A stretch of DNA of 64,000 nt from Notospermus geniculatus (Eukaryota; Nemertea; Pilidiophora; Heteronemertea; Lineidae), in the NCBI GenBank assembly GCA_002633025.1, contig NMRB01000273.1:99925-163924 (forward strand), written 5' to 3'. Positions 39,904-51,701 of the stretch are shown piece by piece. Under the pieces are notes generated by a model. It did not search any database and was not told the origin of the DNA. It worked only from the letters and a program-made list of their open reading frames with translations. How positions within the stretch are numbered: the first letter of the stretch is position 1; the number at the start of each line of letters is the position of its first letter. A program made the position numbers and the translations under genes.

Positions 39904-40434
39904 AATCTCTGGAACATTTGGCTGACATCTTGGATGACCCATCCTCATGTAAACACGTACAATTAGATATCTTTAATGTAATGATGAGGTCCGATAATTA
40001 AGGGTGAATTGCTGTGGGAGTTACATACTGGGAATATAAGCTGCATTAATTAGGATGATTACGCATGCGCGAGGTGGCGGACGAAAGATTTGTTCTGTGC
40101 GGTGAAAAAGACTACAAATACGCTCTAATTTATGAAAATATCGTCAAATCCTCAGTTACGCTAGATGAATAAACTCTTGGTGCCGTTGGAACGTGAAAAT
40201 CGAATAAGTGGAGTGAGATTCTGCGTCACAGGCCCGTTGTGATGGGGGTGTATTGAGCCGGTGTGCTATGTGACAGTGTAGTGCATAAATCCATATGTAT
40301 TTCGCTGTGTGCTTGACTCTGTAGCTACAGCAAGCTAGTGCATTCATTCATCCACCCACCGTGCATTGGACTTCAAGCTCAACACGACACATATAAGAAA
40401 AATACTACTATTTACATCGATTGTAAGGCGTGAG
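39904..40434. other. gene-free stretch, nothing recognised
   Basis: No ORF, tandem repeat or hairpin that I can support lies between the DIRS fragment and the first copy of the LINE 5' region. Confidence 0.4.
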
Positions 40435-40435
40435 T

Positions 40436-41060
40436 AAACAACTTGTCATCTGCATGTAGCTGTCAATTTATTTCAGTTGCAAATTTTATTTATTTTGCCT
40501 GAGCTGAGACCTACTTCAGTAGTTGGTGGGGTGCAGCAGGGCCTGTTTCTGTTGCTTCTATTTATATTGTTTTTCAAACACCTGCCTTTTGCTTGCTGCT
40601 TTGACACGCTTGATGCTTGAGTAGTACACTATTAGTTTTGATTACGTTTGGTTATTAAATTGTGTGATTATTTTAATTTATATCTATCTGTTGGCTGCTT
40701 GCATTTCTTGATTCATTATTTTAGTATAACCAATTTGCTTATATCTTATTCTGTAGACAGTGAGTACTATCTAACAATACATGTGCTTCTGCTCTTAGCT
40801 AACTCAGGCACACACTATAGACTGAACTTGACTATTATTGTTTATATAACATAGATCTATCACTGCCATTGAAGGTTGAGGCACGTGTAAACTTTTCGTG
40901 CACCAGCCAGCTGTTTAGTCGGTTCACTTGTGCGATATGAGAACGATAGCTTCGGGGGTGTTTTGGCATCTGCTGCTTCTGTTAGTCACTTATGTATCGC
41001 TGAATAATGGACTCTTTTGGTTCTGATGGGAGTGATACTATTACTCAGCAACCTGGATCA
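40436..41060 (+). repeat. first, truncated copy of the LINE 5' region
   Basis: It starts 'aacaacttgtcatctgcatg' and runs to 'cagcaacctggatca', ending at the N. The same sequence recurs from about 41076 to 41980 in front of LINE ORF1. Differences are a 12-bp indel near 40560, a few substitutions, and a 285-bp insertion present only in the second copy. Confidence 0.9.
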
Positions 41061-41061
41061 N
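41061..41061. other. single N, probable assembly join
   Basis: The only ambiguous base in the window lies exactly between the two copies of the LINE 5' region. The following 'ttggagacgatccct' matches neither copy. Confidence 0.8.
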
Positions 41062-41479
41062 TTGGAGACGATCCCTAAACAACTTGTCATCTGCATGTAG
41101 CTGTCAATTTATTTCAGTTGCAAATTTTATTTATTTTGCCTGAGCTGAGACCTACTTCAGTAGTTGGTGGGGTGCAGCAGGGCCTGTTTCTGTTGCTTAT
41201 TGTTTTTCAAACACCTGCCTTTTGCTTGCTGCTTTGACACGCTTGATGCTTGAGTAGTACACTATTAGTTTTGATTACGTTTGGTTATTAAATTGTGTGA
41301 TTATTTTAATTTATATCTATCTGTTGGCTGCTTGCATTTCTTGATTGATTATTTTAGTATAACCAATTTGCTTATATCTTATTCTGTAGACAGTGAGTAC
41401 TATCTAACAATACATGTGCTTCTGCTCTTAGCTAACTCAGGCACACACTATAGACTGAACTTGACTATTATTGTTTATA

Positions 41480-41764
41480 CTAGCAAGTACCCGTGGCGAC
41501 CGGCGATTGTGATTCAACCGAGGATGGAATGCCCGGCCCTGGTGGAATAGGTGCACCCAACAGCATGCAGTAGGGAGAATTTAGAAAGCAATCGAACAGC
41601 AGTGCTAAAAAAAGTAAAATTGCAACCACAACAATGTTTTCTTCGCAAAATCAACCACCCGTTGCATCAGGATATGGTATCCTCTATTACCATGCCGAAT
41701 TTCGAGGCAAAACAAAGCTTCTAAGTGTGACTTTATTGAGCCGACTTCCAGCATTATTATATAC
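41480..41764 (+). mobile_element. SINE-like insertion in the second LINE 5' copy
   Basis: It begins CTAGCAAGTACCCGTGGCG and ends with 'attattata', and it is absent from the otherwise matching first copy (40849). 'tata' occurs at both borders. A 5' start of the type ACTAGC...ACCCG and an ATT-rich 3' tail are common in short retroposons mobilised by LINEs. The family is not identified. Confidence 0.55.
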
Positions 41765-41925
41765 ATAACATAGATCTATCACTGCCATTGAAGGTTGAGG
41801 CACGTGTAAACTTTTCGTGCACCAGCCAGTTGTTTAGTCGGTTCACTTGTGCGATATGAGAACGATAGCTTCGGGGGTGTTTTGGCATCTGCTGCTTCTG
41901 TTAGTCACTTATGTATCGCTGAATA

Positions 41926-43062
41926 ATGGACTCTTTTGGTTCTGATGGGAGTGATACTATTACTCAGCAACCTGGATCACAAACTACAACGGATATAAGT
42001 TTCAGAATGGCGGAAGGACCATCTCAATTACCCTCACAACAGGTCAACAATCCATATATAGCACGTGCAATTGATGGTGACACCTCAGCTACATTCCTGT
42101 ATGGGAGCAATATATCTTTGAGATCTAGTGCTTTGAATTACACGTCGACTCCAAATAAACTCTACGCTCCACTCCTGCCTCCAATACCTGAGGGAAATAA
42201 TGACGACTTGAACAGAGGGAAGAGGAAGGGGGCACCAAATACCTCCTTCGAGTTGGGGAGAAGAGAGACCAAAAGTAGCAAACAGGATGACGTTGAAGAT
42301 GTGAAGGACGATGTGAAGGGGATGTTGAGAAATATTACGCTAATGCTGGGCAAGGTAGTCGATGATAACAAATCGGTACGTACCACCATGGATCAACTTG
42401 CTAATAGGGTAGACACCATTGCAGTTAATGTAGAAAAAACAATTACTGACAAGTTTGAGAAGTTACAGCTGGATATAGACAAGAGTTACAGCAGCAGAAG
42501 CGAGACTGAATGAAGAAATTACGGCAAAAGTGGATGTAGCATGTGCCAAGACTTCATCGGAAGGTGTTAGACAGCAAGTAAACAAAATGCTAGATGAATA
42601 TGATTATAAACGGAAATTGATCAAATTAGCTGAAAGTAACATGTAGGTGGTATTCCAGAGTCTAGCAGTGTCAATGCGGAGGTTAGGAAGCAGGATGACT
42701 TGAGGAAAATTGCCAGTCTGCTAGGGGACATTGAAAATCCTGCAACATATACGATAAAAACTGCATTCCGATTGGGCGCTGTGAATTCTGATGGCAAACC
42801 ACGTCTGACGAAAGTTGTTCTAGGAAGTGAGGAACAACGTGACAGAATAATAGGAAAATATCGCAGTTCACGTATGAGTGAAGCGGGAATAACAATGACA
42901 AAGGACAGAACAAAAGAAGAACGCACCAAGTATAAAAATTTACGATCAGAACTTGAAAGGAGAATTGCTGCAGGCGAAGAAAACTTGGTTATTAGAGGAG
43001 ACAAAATAGTACAACTGCCGTTTCGTCGAGGTCCCCTCCCGAGAGGAGGGGAGAGACAATGA
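41926..43062 (+). pseudogene. LINE ORF1, two frames
   Basis: The first frame (41926-42513) starts MDSFGSDGSD and contains a coiled-coil region near its end. The continuation ('AAEARLNEEITAK') lies in another frame from about 42490. A further frame from 42700 to 43062 carries a basic module with KDRTKEERTKYKNL and GEENLVIRGDKIV. That module is a typical C-terminal part of CR1-like ORF1 proteins, which coat the RNA. At least one frameshift and a stop near 42643 separate the parts. Confidence 0.7.
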
Positions 43063-43063
43063 A

Positions 43064-45938
43064 TACAACAACTTAAGGATCATTTCTACTAATGCAGACC
43101 AATTAACCAACAAGATGGCTTCCTTGGAAATTGCCGTCAAGTGCCACAAAGCTGATATAATTGGAATAACAGAAGTTAAACCTAAAAATCCGGGCAGGAT
43201 TCCCCTGCGCGAAATTGATGTCAAGTTAGACAATTTTTCATCTTATAGTAATATCCATCAAGAGGGCCGAGGAGTTATAACTTATATTGTATGTTGCAGA
43301 CCATCTGAGTGCAAGATCAGTTTTTCCTCCTGTACCATACAGAGATAGTGTTTGGGTGGATGTTACATACAATTCTGGTACTTCATTGCGTATAGGATGC
43401 ATTTATAGGAGCCCAAACAATTCTGAGGAAATGAACAATCAATTAATGGAACATTTAAGGTCGGTGGCACACGTAACACCTGCAGCTCAGGAAATCATAC
43501 TGTTGGGCGACTACAACTGTCGCGAAATTGATTGGACTACATTGACAACATCAGAGAACGACAACCATATAAGCACACGACTACTGGACGTGATTTTAGA
43601 TCTACAACTTTTCCAGCATGTGACCCAACCAACAAGGTTTAGAATAGGCCATCAACCGAGCTTATTAGATCTGGTGATCACACGTACAGAGGATACTGTC
43701 ACCAACTTGATATATGACATGCCTTTAGCATATAGCGATCATGCGGTATTGGTTATGGAGGTCCAAGCACCTTGGGTATCAAGTGGACAAGAGAAAAATT
43801 GTAATAAAAGGAGGTACATGTATCAGAAAGGTAAGTACGACTTGTTTCGCGAAGAATTACGAAAGGCCGATCCCACACTGCAGCTTAATGTGTTATCAGC
43901 GAATGATGGTTGGTTATTGCTCAAAAAGATGTTGCAGGAGCTGATAGATAGATACGTGCCCTCATCACGGATTAATGCCAGTGTGAGAAAAAGTTACAAA
44001 CCTCTTTGGGCCAATCCGGGTGCACTACGACAAGTTAAGAAAAAGCATGCAGCTTGGGCTAGATACCTACAGAGCAAGACTGGGCAAGATTACGCTGAAT
44101 ACATCAATGAGAGAAATAGAGCTCGAAAGGAGGTGCGGAAAGCGGTAAGAACGTTTGAACGTTCAATTGCGAAGAAGTCAAAAATCGCACCAAAGGAATT
44201 TTGGAAATATGCCAAGGCACGAACACAGAAAGTGACGAGGATTCAGCAACTCCGTGAAAATAATCATGTCATTTTTAAAGACAATGAAAAAGCAGAAATT
44301 CTAAATTCTTTCTTCACAAGCGTTTTCACTCGTGAAGACACAACAAACATACCAACATTACAGCTACCTGAGCCTGCACCTGAAATGGATGATCCAGTGA
44401 TTACCGTTGAAGCCGTCACTAAGAAGCTCAAGGAAATAAAAGTGGGGAAGGCCCCGGGTCCAGATGGTATACCAGGTATAATCCTCAAGGAAGTTGCTGA
44501 TGTGATAGCAAAGCCCCTGTGTGCTCTTTATCAAAGGTCCCTGGACACGGGGGAAGTACTAGTACCTATCGATTGGAAATTAGCGCATGTCTCTGCATTA
44601 CATAAGAAAGGTGACAAGGAGTTGGCGTCCAACTACAGACCTATCAGCCTCACATGCGTGGTCTGTAAAATTATGGAATCAATAATCAGAGATCATATAA
44701 ACCTACATTTGACAAGAAATGGACTGAAGACCGATGCCCAGTATGGCTTTACTGAAGGCCGATCATGCAAGTCTAACATACTTGATTGTCTGAGTGATTG
44801 GACCACATCGTTAGATAGAAACAAATGCATGGACATAATTTACTTAGACTTTAAAAAGGCCTTTGATTCAGTACCCCACAAGCGACTTGGGGTGAAAATG
44901 AGAGGTTATGGTATTCGAGGTAAAACCTATACTTGGGTAGGAGACTTCCTCACAAATAGGAAGCAGAGTGTGGTTGTGAATGGAGAAAAGTCGAGACAAA
45001 CAGATGTGATAAGTGGAGTACCACAAGGGAGCGTCTTGGGCCCCTGTCTTTTTTCCATTTTCATAAACGACTTACCTTTATGTGTGAATAGCACTGTAAG
45101 TTTATTTGCTGATGATGCAAAGCTGTACAGGGAAGTAACCACACTTGGAGACTGCAACCAATTACAATCGGACCTGGAAGCACTTTGTACTTGGGCCAAT
45201 ACCTGGCAGATAGAGTTCAATGCAAGTAAATGTTCAGTTTTAAGGTTAGGTAGGAATCCCCCAACATACAATTACGTCATGACAACTAAAGAGGGCGAAA
45301 ATCATGTACTAGAGGAAGTTACTGAAGTAAGGGACCTTGGAGTACAAATTACAAAGAAATTGACATCAATGGCCCACACTAAACACATTGTTGGACAAGC
45401 TACCAAAGTGCTATATACCATCAGAAGAACTATGAAAGACTTGAATGCAGCTACCGGCCCATTACTTTATAAATCATTAGTAAGACCAATCTTGGAATAT
45501 TGCAATTCCGCATATTTTCCTCAAACTATCGCAGAAATAGAGATGTTAGAGAAAGTCCAACGAAGAGCGACGAGGTGGATGATGAGGCAACCCGGGTTGT
45601 CATACGAGCAAAGGTTGAGAACTCTCAAACTTCACACTCTAACACATAGACGACGCAGAGGAGACATGATAGAGGTTTTCAAATACTTCCAAAATCCTGC
45701 GGCATATAATCATGTGTCATTTGAATTATCAAGGGCAAGAACGAGAGGTCACAGATTCAAACTTACCAAGCAACGTTGGCTTACCACTCTCAGAGGTAAG
45801 TATTTTAGCAACAGGGTAGTGGATGACTGGAACGCCCTCCCGAGTATTGTGGTGGAGGCTCCTTCTTTAGATGCATTTAAGAACCGGCTGGACAGGCACT
45901 GGATGCGTGAAGAGAGTCTATTTCATTATCGTGCCTAA
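43064..45938 (+). pseudogene. LINE ORF2: endonuclease and reverse transcriptase, one frameshift
   Basis: The endonuclease part begins with 'ISTNADQLTNK' and 'DIIGITEVKPKN' and shifts frame near 43285. It continues with LLGDYNCREIDW, LLDLVIT and SDHAVL, which hold the catalytic Asp and His residues. The reverse transcriptase has NYRPISLT, IYLDFKKAFDSVPH, GVPQGSVLGP and the catalytic LFADDAKLY. A C-terminal region with 'RPILEYCNSAYFP' and 'LEKVQRRATRWM' is the usual CR1/L2-type tail. From 43287 to 45938 the frame is open (883 codons), so only the 5' end is damaged. Confidence 0.92.
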
Positions 45939-46428
45939 TGTATGAGACTAGCATAATCAATCAAGCTGTGAGTACTTTTAAAGTTTCCAGTTGCCAGTTG
46001 GGGATGTTACGACCAACAAGCTGAGGTGCAGATGACACGAGTTTTTACTAATGTCAACATGTAAGATAATTAATAATTTAATCAATTATATTTTGTTTGT
46101 TATTGTTAATATGTTTAATTAATTTGTGGTGACCCAGGTAATTACATTGTGCGATATTTATTTCTTCAGAAATCTACATGTACTATAGACGCACGGTTGG
46201 ATGGACTGGAACAAGAAGGAGAAATTCATAGACTATGAGGATATGAAGGACTGATGAACAAACTATGTCCACATGCCACCTTGCGCAAATGCGAAATGAG
46301 TTTATATAAGCACAAGACCCGTGAGGGTTATAGTGCTTCAAATTGATATATATATATATTAAAACACAAGAGGCCAGAAAACAAGTTTGAGTACTACGTT
46401 TTCTGGGCGTAGTTGCTCACCGTGTTGT

Positions 46429-46601
46429 GCGGCAAAACCTTGGAGACGGTGTAAACAACCTAATCCATCGACCATGACGCCGGCATGACCAACAAAACGG
46501 GTGCCGAGGAAAGTCAAAGGAATAGATTTAATGGCGATTTGCTTACGTTTTGCAACACTTTCTGATGCTGATTGCTTCCTTTTCGTGCTCATGATGTGCA
46601 T
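46429..46601 (-). other. possible first coding exon of an unknown minus-strand gene
   Basis: The minus-strand frame starts MHIMSTKRKQSASESVAKRK. It could end at a donor inside 'cacggtgagcaa' near 46429. Just downstream is the LINE 3' end, which may have cut the gene. Upstream lie CRE-like TGACGTCA motifs (about 46722), compatible with a promoter. No protein family is recognised, and it may be chance. Confidence 0.2.
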
Positions 46602-46719
46602 GATGCTCGGTTGTCATGTTGCCAAGGACGTGAAGTAGTTCGAATGATTCGTAATAATACACGGGGCATTGCAAAAATGCGGAGTTCCCGAGCACTGGCA
46701 CAGCGCAAGGCATTGTTGC

Positions 46720-47540
46720 GTCAATGACGTCATCAACATGTCAGCCAAATATATCAGAGTCCGAACGACGTCATAGGTCTCACTCCGCAGTTCCTATAGG
46801 TGTCCTCCCCCTCAAGTAGTACATATTTAATAGTGAGATTTCATATGATATATAAGTTGTGACTGGTTGTGCATGTAAATCTATGTTTGTCATGGAGTAT
46901 ACAATTTTTTACAAAGTTAATCAATACCGATTTAATTGCAACAAGCCAAAATGGTGCAAGCGTAATGATTTTGTGATGAGGCAGGCGGATGTAGTCGCAT
47001 TGAGTGTTGTTCGGTTGCCGGGGATTCCCCAGAAATCTTGCACAAATTCATGTGAGTGATTTTCAACGCCAAAAAAATTCATAAAACGCCGTGGTGACCC
47101 CCTGTTTTTATTTTATTTTTGGAATGAGGTGTCCAAGAGTGTGTAGACAGCAGGGGGCCTGTACCTGACAAAATTCGTTTTCACGTGTTTTGATGAACGT
47201 GCATTTTGGGGAAAAAGTATCATTTTCTGGGTGAAATCTGACATTTGACAGGTTAGCCCATATACTCTTATCAGCTGCTAGAAGTGCGCTGGCTGTAGCT
47301 TCAGTTCTATGTAAAATAGTATTATTTGACTGATCGTTGCTCTGTGATTCAGAAAATGTGCTCATTTGCCTGTTTTCGAGCATAATTTGGAGGTCTGGTG
47401 ACGTAAAGTGACATCTACAGTATTACAAGGAAGCTGATTTTGAGGGCCATTTTGACCTGTGTTCACCTAACTGTGGAGTGAGACCATAACGTCAGGCTCG
47501 GGTCTGTTTCAGAGTGGCGCTTGTGATGACGTAATGTCGT
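46720..47540. repeat. diverged inverted arms with CRE-like motifs
   Basis: 'acgtcataggtctcactccg' with 'cagtt' near 46773-46797 matches, inverted, 'aactgtggagtgagaccata' with 'acgtc' near 47469-47493. TGACGTCA/TGACGTAA motifs lie outside each arm (about 46722 and 47530). The similarity is moderate over about 90 bp. It may be a fold-back element or the terminal region of the Harbinger unit that follows. Confidence 0.4.
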
Positions 47541-47601
47541 CACTGCGCATGTCGAGTAGGTGTACCAATCGAACACGTCTGGCAGAAAAGCAGACGATAC
47601 A

Positions 47602-49251
47602 ATGGCGGACATAGCACGAATAGCATGTCTAGCTTTCGTGTTTTAAGACATTTTCCTCGATGATTGCGTAGGAAATGTTGGCCTGACTGTTACTCAAAGT
47701 CAACAAGCATTTCTTGCTTTTTGTGCTCGAATGCGTAGAGTTAGAATTCCAAAAATCCAGGGATATTGTGAAAATGTTGTCCCCGAGTACACAATGCATG
47801 AATTCACCCAGCATTTCCGAGTGAGCAAAGCCATGTTCGCCATCATTTTGGATGGCATCCAGGCAGACCTTGTTCCTGATGGTCAGCAGACAGGAGGAAG
47901 AGAACCAATCAGTCCTGAGAGACAACTAATGGCTTTTTTGTGGTACCTTGTTAATGAAGATTCGATGAGGGAAATTATGACACAATTTGATATGTCAATG
48001 TCGTCTGTCTGCAACAAGTTCAAGGATGTCTGCCGAGCCATTATTCGGAGATTTAGCCACTATGTAAAAGGCATAGGCCTACCTAGGCCTACTAGGCCTA
48101 TATACCATTGTAAAGAAACCACTGGTTAATTGGCTGCATTTGTCCTCCCCCATGAACTTACCTTGTCCTTGACTAGGATTAGGAGGCCTAAGTAGGCCTA
48201 CCAACCTAGGCTAGGCTCTAACCTTACTAATGTCACAACCAGACGGAGACGTCACAACCTAGGACGGAGGCCAGTCACAACCAACTTCATTGACATTAGT
48301 ACAAAAATTTGTAATATCAAATTGATCATTTCAGGTAATTCGATTCCCAACTCATGCCGAACAGGAAGAAATTGCAGCTGAGTTCAGAGAACATTATAGG
48401 CTAGATGGTGTCATTGGACTTTTGGACGGTACACATCCGACTGTCAGGTTGCATCGGCGGAGACCAAGATTACTATAATCGGTCAAGATACCCATCAATG
48501 CAGTTGCAGGTAAAAACATTTTTTTTAAATCTATAGGCCTAGGCCTAGTATGGCTGTATGCTCTCTGCCAGCATCAAGATACATACTAGAAAATAGCTAG
48601 TAGTACGGTAACTAATGTTATTACCGGTACATTATTTGCAATTACATGTATTGTCTGATCCACTATGAATGGCACAGAAAAGCCTGGTTTTAAAATGAAT
48701 TAAATTGTTGTCGTCTACATTTTCAGATCGTCGTGGATGCTAAGCTCCTGATAATACATGCCTACACTGGATGGCCAGGGTGTGTCCACGATGCGAGGGT
48801 CTTGAGAAACTCCAGCCTCTACACTGCTGCTGAAACAGACAACGCCATACAGGATGACAAGTTCATTTTGGCAGATTCTGCTTACCCTCTTCGCAGATGG
48901 CTGGTCACTCCATTTAGAGACAATGGATATCTCACCAGGGACCAAAGGCACTTCAACAGAAGAATTTCAGCATGCCGGCAGTCTGTTGAGAGAGCCATAG
49001 GGCACCTGAAAGGGCGGATGCGCAGATTGAAAGAAGTGCCGATCCACAAAGCTGAAGACGTCTCCGCATTGATCATGTCAGCATGCATTATCCACAATCT
49101 TTGCATAATTGCTGATGATGACATTGAACATTACATAGACCTCAACCAGATACATCACCCCAATCGCTACCCAAATATCTATGCTAATGCTGGAGACGGG
49201 GTGCTTCGAAGAAACCAGCTGATGAATCAAATACTTCAGCAAGATGATTAA
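47602..49251 (+). pseudogene. PIF/Harbinger DDE nuclease (HARBI1-like), three exons, decayed
   Basis: This is the transposase nuclease of a Harbinger DNA transposon. Exon 1 is 47602-48063 (ATGGCGGACATAGC), exon 2 48335-48509 and exon 3 48727-49251, all with AG/GT borders. Motifs are an N-terminal helix-turn-helix-like block (SMREIMTQFDMSMSSVCNKF), LLDGTH (first Asp), GWPGCVHDARVLRN (second Asp) and SACRQSVERAIGHLKGR (Glu). There are two lesions: an in-frame TAA at 47644-47646 after 14 codons, and a 2-base deficit at about 48437 right after GTH that makes exon 2 175 bp long, so its phase fails. It is paired with the Myb-like gene at 51702-52756, which points toward it. Confidence 0.85.
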
Positions 49252-50132
49252 ATCTAATGGTGCCAGTAAAGGTCTTCAATCTTGTACTTTGCTAGCTGCA
49301 GGTGCCCCGTAACTCATGAACTACTATGAAAATTTCATGGCATTAACCAACCTGAATTGTTTAAATATCGCAGTCCAGATGATAAGTTAGCGACAGGAAA
49401 TTTTTGCGACACGCACCTCATCTCGAATCTTACAAAAATTTCCAATCTTACAGTACGTTCCAAGACAGACAAGTTATAATTTATAAAAAATGAGTAATTT
49501 ATTGTTTCAACAAATAACAGTAATACGGGAAACTCCCACTTACCACATCGTGCCTTCTGCGTGGATAAAATTTTCTAAGTCCGAATTTTCCCTATTTCTA
49601 TAGGGGATGTGGGTGGTAAATGGAATGCTCATAATAGAGTTGTCGCTGGAAAGGTCGGTTCCATGTCCCAAGACTGTGTGCTATACCGCAGGACATGCCA
49701 AAAGCATTAAATAACTAAGGTCTTGTCAGTGAATACCAACTGTGACACAAATTGTTGCCGTTGTGTTATTCGCCCTTTTTGCATGCCTGTGTTGGGTAAT
49801 CATTAAGAAATGTGACAATGAGCCTTCATTTCCTTCAATCTATACGCCAACAAAACAAATTCATGTTCTGTGGTCAAGCGCAGGTACATGTAGGCCATGC
49901 ATGAATGGAACGGTGTTCTTTGGGCTGGTATGACAAAAGAAACTTTGTACAACAACAGGTTTTAGTACTTGTGTCAGTCTGGTCAATTTCTAATCAGCAG
50001 GCTTGTTTGAGGTTCTCAATGAAAAAGGAACACCGCAACAGAGGAAAAATTTCCATGATCAAGTTCGATCTACCTGTACTTGTCCGAGTTTTGAAGTGTA
50101 ACATCTGTGAGTGTTTCTGTAGCTCAGTGTTC
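49252..50132. other. gene-free stretch, nothing recognised
   Basis: This lies between the two convergent Harbinger genes. No repeat or ORF that I can support. Confidence 0.4.
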
Positions 50133-50291
50133 CCCAACAATAGACACCGCCTAGAACGGTTGTTAGGGAGGTTTCGCAAGCGCCCGGTTAGGCCATACGA
50201 CGACGTTTATCTATTGTTTGAGTGTACCCACATAATGGATAAACGTTGTCGTAGGGCCTAACCGGGCGCTTGCGAAACCTCCCTATTGTTG
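50133..50291. mobile_element. hairpin MITE, GGAGGTTTCGCAAGCGCCCG ends
   Basis: The left arm (50168-50211) reads GGAGGTTTCGCAAGCGCCCG then GTTAGGCC and ACGACGACGTTTAT. The right arm is its inverse with a few changes and ends near 50282. 'cccaacaatag' also occurs outside both arms, separated on the left by 22 extra bases. Its inner part is shared with the hairpin at 57178-57247. Confidence 0.7.
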
Positions 50292-50588
50292 GGTTAGTTG
50301 CCGCTTAATCCGTCAGGAGGGAAACAATAAAAAAACACAGAAATCCCCGATCGGAAGTGACGTTACTCCATGGCACAAATTGAAAATCCTATTGTACAAT
50401 GCGGCTTATTCCGTCAATCGATGACCTTTTTTGGGGCACTGATCGGGGATTCTAAACTCGTTCCCTGACAACAATTCTAAACCCTCCGCCTTTCCCAACT
50501 ACCAAGTCATTTTACTCAAATTTAATGAACATTTTGGCGAATTGACGATAAAACATTAATTTCGGCATCTTCAGTTGAACCGACTAAC

Positions 50589-50964
50589 GCTGAAAGGGTA
50601 AATGTCGTCCTGGGTATACACAAAGATTACCCAGGATCTCAATCTTCACTAAAACAATACCCTGGGTGTAGTTTCGGTTGCCGAACATCACCCAGCATCG
50701 TCGAATGACACCTGGATTCGTGGTTATCTCGCCCGCGGGCACGTGACCGCCTGAGGAATGTCATGAACAGCTACACTCAACAAGTACCGCGGCGCGAGAC
50801 CGCGAGATTCCACGAGATTTCTGAATAGGACACGTTCGCAGGCACTGATTGCGGGTGCTGGGTGATGTTCAGCTACCGAAACTACACCCAGGGTATTGTT
50901 TTCGTGAAGATTGAGATCCTGGGTAATCTTTGTATATACCCAGGACGACATTTACCCTTTCAGC
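50589..50964. mobile_element. MULE-like MITE, about 110-bp inverted ends, 9-bp target duplication
   Basis: The ends begin GCTGAAAGGGTAAATGTCGT and are inverted repeats over about 110 bp, through 'cctgggtgtagtttcggt' to 'gaacatcacccagca'. The 9-mer CCGACTAAC flanks both sides exactly (50580-50588 and 50965-50973). Long inverted ends with a 9-bp duplication are the Mutator signature. It differs in sequence from the TAGTCTCG family at 25130. No transposase is present. Confidence 0.88.
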
Positions 50965-51443
50965 CCGACTAACACCCCGAGCTGCCGTGTGGCTTCAGGA
51001 CCGCCAGAATGGTGCAGTAGAAATAGCACCAGTCATCTCTGATGTTCCCAGTTAGATTCCGGGTCGGAGCTAGTATTCAGTGTGATAGACAGGGCAACTG
51101 TCTTTAACACCTTAAGGGCTCCGCACACTAGCGATTTTTTCGAGCGATTTTGTAGGCGACCGGCCTTGCGACCACAGAAGCGACTGAACATTTTTCAGTT
51201 TACCCCCCCCCCCCCCCCGCTAGCTACGCCTCTGAAACTGCATCACATGACCAACTTAAGATCAATTTACATTTTTTTGTGAATCTCAAGGTGTCTTCTG
51301 TGGTAACCTATTTGTGACAGGGAAGACGGATTTTGGACGGTGTCGGCCCGAAACAGATGTGTCATTGGAATGGAGACACTCTGGAAATTTTCAGGATTAA
51401 CTCTCACTTTAGAGTTAAAATTTCAAACAAATGAGGAACCAGA

Positions 51444-51525
51444 GGAACTAATCCGATGGCGGCACTGAGGCAGAACTCTGTCCTAAAACAAAGTTGTATA
51501 TCAGCGCCATCATCGGATTAGTTCC
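51444..51525. repeat. small hairpin, GGAACTAATCCGATGGCG arms
   Basis: The left arm is at 51444 and the right arm ends at 51525. The arms match except for a 3-base indel. It lies just beyond the 3' end of the Myb-like gene. No target-site duplication was found. Confidence 0.6.
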
Positions 51526-51701
51526 AACTCCGTTTCCTCCGTTTACCAATGTTGCTGGTACCAATAACCAAAAAGTGAAGTTCAACGACTGAATTACTAA
51601 AGTATTGAACACCTTGGCTTCTACTAACTATGAACAGAATACATGTTATTTTGCCAGCACTCAGCTGAACGTGGCTATAATGCAGCAGCCTACTCTTGCT
51701 A

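Larger units (their letters stand above)
40436..46361 (+). mobile_element. CR1-like non-LTR retrotransposon (LINE)
   Basis: A 5' UTR (doubled), an ORF1 with coiled coil, an ORF2 with endonuclease and reverse transcriptase, and a 3' UTR ending in an AT microsatellite ('gatatatatatatattaaaa', about 46342-46361) form one LINE. FADDAKLY and the endonuclease-RT order place it near CR1/L2/Rex1-type elements. ORF1 is broken and ORF2 has one frameshift, so this copy is inactive or the assembly is imperfect. Confidence 0.85.

Noticed and set aside
50724-50951. 75-codon minus-strand frame
   Set aside because: It lies wholly inside the MULE-like MITE arms and has no transposase features.
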